Source: Alphaproteobacteria bacterium
Lineage (GTDB): Bacteria; Pseudomonadota; Alphaproteobacteria; Sphingomonadales; JAKSBY01
Reading direction: 5' to 3'
DNA length: 64,000 nt
Assembly (NCBI GenBank): GCA_021774625.1
Contig: JAJFIV010000027.1
Coordinates: 1 to 64,000 of the forward strand
The notes beneath the pieces were generated by a model. The model did not search any database. It saw nothing but the letters and a program-made list of their open reading frames with translations, and was not told the DNA's origin. Made by a program: the position numbers and the translations under genes. Within the stretch, counting starts at the first letter, position 1. Each line of letters opens with the position of its first letter. This document shows positions 62,922-64,000 of the stretch, in pieces.

Positions 62922-64000
62922 TCAAATAAAGAGGTTGAATCCCGCCGATTGATTGACCGCCTGAAGCCTGAACAGGGCCTCCTGAAAGCCGGCCAGCTGT
63001 TTGGCGATTCTGGGCGGCGTATCGCCCGCAAACTGCGCCTCACGCTTCAAGGCGGCGGCAAAAGGATCAAAAGTCAGGGACCGGAAGGCGCGCTGCACCG
63101 TAGCGATGGCGGTATCAAGCTGACTGAGGACAAATTTCGCCGTCGCTTTATCGCGCAGATGAAGGCCCAAAGGCAGGTCAAGGGCAAAAGAACCGCCCAG
63201 ATTGTCCGCATCCGCTCCCTCATCCTCTTCCTCCAGGTCGAACAGCAGTTCGGTCGACAGAATGCGGGTGGGTTCGATGCCAAGCCGCGCCAGGGCGTCC
63301 TTATCATCCGGCCCCGAAATAATATCGATTTTCGCCCCGTTGACGGCTTCTATTTTCAGGGTGGGCCCGTCCGGCCCGCTCACTTCCACCGCCTTGATCT
63401 TGCGGAACGAAAGGCGATTGATTTTGGCGGCGATTTTTTTGAACGTATCGCCGGCTTCAATGGTGATTTTGCGGGCGCGGGCACCATCAATGGAAATAAA
63501 GAACTGGTCGCCGCTCCGCACCGTGGTCTGGGTGACGATATCGCGGGTCTCGACCGGATTGAATGTTCCGACGGGCAACCCGAGCTGTGTTAAAACCGAG
63601 CTTCCGGAATTGGTAAAGGCGATACCGGAACCGGCGTTGTTTGATAAAAGCAGGCCGAATTGTTCAACAAAATCAATGGCGCCGGTTGTGCCGTCAATTT
63701 TGGCGGCGAAGGCGTCTTTGAAACCTTTCTTGCTTTCTCCCTGTATGCCGCCATTGGTTTCACCGGCCACAAAAACCTTGCCATTATTGATCGTAACCGC
63801 ATTGACCCGGTCTGTTTCCACACTGCCAAGAAATGTCGTGAAATTTATGGAGGCGGACCCGCCATTATCATTCAGACCGACAACAAAGCCGTCTACTCCT
63901 CCTGAATGAGCGACCGGGCGCGCTCCGCCGCCAAAATTCGCATTGGAGGCGGACCCGGTGATAAAAACGGAATTTCCTTCCACCGCGATCCCCGAGACAG
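62922..64000 (-). CDS. FlaEY-like SBBP-repeat protein, C-terminal part (runs off the window)
   Basis: The frame is open to the last base, so the gene starts beyond 64000. The visible 358 or so residues include SBBP-type beta-propeller repeats (VEGNSVFITGSASN, GKVFVAGETNGG) and then a flagellin-type segment (ISIDGARARKITIEAGDTFKKIAAKIN) and a helical C-terminus (AFRSLTFDPFAAALKREAQF). This domain mix matches the alphaproteobacterial flagellar regulator FlaEY. It suggests that a flagellar gene cluster continues to the right. Family call moderate; function inferred. Confidence 0.6.
   Translation of the reverse strand, partial: VSGIAVEGNSVFITGSASNANFGGGARPVAHSGGVDGFVVGLNDNGGSASINFTTFLGSVETDRVNAVTINNGKVFVAGETNGGIQGESKKGFKDAFAAKIDGTTGAIDFVEQFGLLLSNNAGSGIAFTNSGSSVLTQLGLPVGTFNPVETRDIVTQTTVRSGDQFFISIDGARARKITIEAGDTFKKIAAKINRLSFRKIKAVEVSGPDGPTLKIEAVNGAKIDIISGPDDKDALARLGIEPTRILSTELLFDLEEEDEGADADNLGGSFALDLPLGLHLRDKATAKFVLSQLDTAIATVQRAFRSLTFDPFAAALKREAQFAGDTPPRIAKQLAGFQEALFRLQAVNQSAGFNLFI

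Noticed and set aside
62706-63593. Long plus-strand frame of 295 codons
   Set aside because: It is antisense to the FlaEY-like gene, is basic and low in family-like motifs, and contains an intrinsic terminator and the sRNA candidate near its start.
1-64000. CRISPR arrays, rRNA or tRNA genes, intact IS elements or prophage
   Set aside because: No regularly spaced repeats, no cloverleaf-type sequences and no transposase, integrase or phage structural proteins were seen on reading the window; a covariance-model scan would be needed to exclude small RNAs.

Overview
The window is a gene-dense chromosomal segment of an alphaproteobacterium. The evidence is the gene neighbourhoods: lysC / ptsP / rodZ-like / ispG / hisS / prfA / prmC / DUF4167 / clpB, then comF / grxC / nitrilase / DUF1178 beside ubiG and a methyltransferase, plus DUF2794, short HisS and PtsP with a GAF domain. 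A long TonB-dependent receptor, a FlaEY-like protein, an Flp-type pilin and an anaerobic nar operon suggest a free-living, probably aquatic, motile, facultatively denitrifying organism. The order cannot be fixed from sequence alone; Emcibacterales, Kordiimonadales or Sneathiellales would fit. No rRNA, tRNA, CRISPR array, intact IS or prophage was seen.

Layout. 1-6.5 kb: secreted M23 endopeptidase, small secreted protein, 1095-residue TonB-dependent receptor behind a 489-bp AT-rich leader. 6.6-20.3 kb: minus-strand housekeeping block from lysC down to clpB. 20.4-25.5 kb: ubiG, DUF1178-nitrilase-grxC-comF, an NDUFAF5-like methyltransferase, truncated haemoglobin, Nudix hydrolase. 25.6-29.7 kb: orphan Flp pilin, small unknown gene, secA with a possible regulatory leader, AhpD-like protein. 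29.8-36.4 kb: a minus-strand unit of Gld-like ABC exporter genes plus a DUF4340 gene running into htpG. 36.5-40.8 kb: GST, O-methyltransferase, two DUF2807 proteins, DUF2794, Bax-inhibitor-1 protein. 41-50.4 kb: ybbP-ybbA diverging from tesA, tas, thpR, then fructosamine kinase / low-Mr phosphatase / sirtuin, a zincin, pterin dehydratase and an HSD10-like dehydrogenase. 50.4-62 kb: secreted M28 peptidase, then an FNR-type box and promoter driving narK1K2-narGHJI. 62-64 kb: flagellar-flavoured end with a FliL-like protein and a partial FlaEY-like protein.

Working together: narK(fused)GHJI is a complete respiratory nitrate reduction module with coupled genes (4-bp overlaps at three junctions). 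The 46.6-48.7 kb genes look like a protein damage-repair and de-modification group (deglycation kinase, phosphatase, deacylase). rodZ-like/ispG/hisS/prfA/prmC serve envelope shape, isoprenoids and translation; clpB and htpG are chaperones.

Non-coding highlights. (1) At 62591-62872, a perfect 19-bp tandem repeat, a sigma-54-type promoter, a GC-rich hairpin and an intrinsic terminator lie in order with no ORF between them: a candidate sigma-54-dependent small RNA next to flagellar genes. (2) A 49-bp near-perfect palindrome at 49562-49610 supplies the TAG stop codons of both convergent flanking genes, and a half copy at 29746 supplies the stop codon of another gene. (3) A 177-bp element at 40862-41038 is bounded by 24-bp inverted repeats and abuts the ybbP stop codon. 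(4) Structured leaders or intergenic RNAs may lie upstream of secA, upstream of the O-methyltransferase, and between the DUF4167 gene and prmC.
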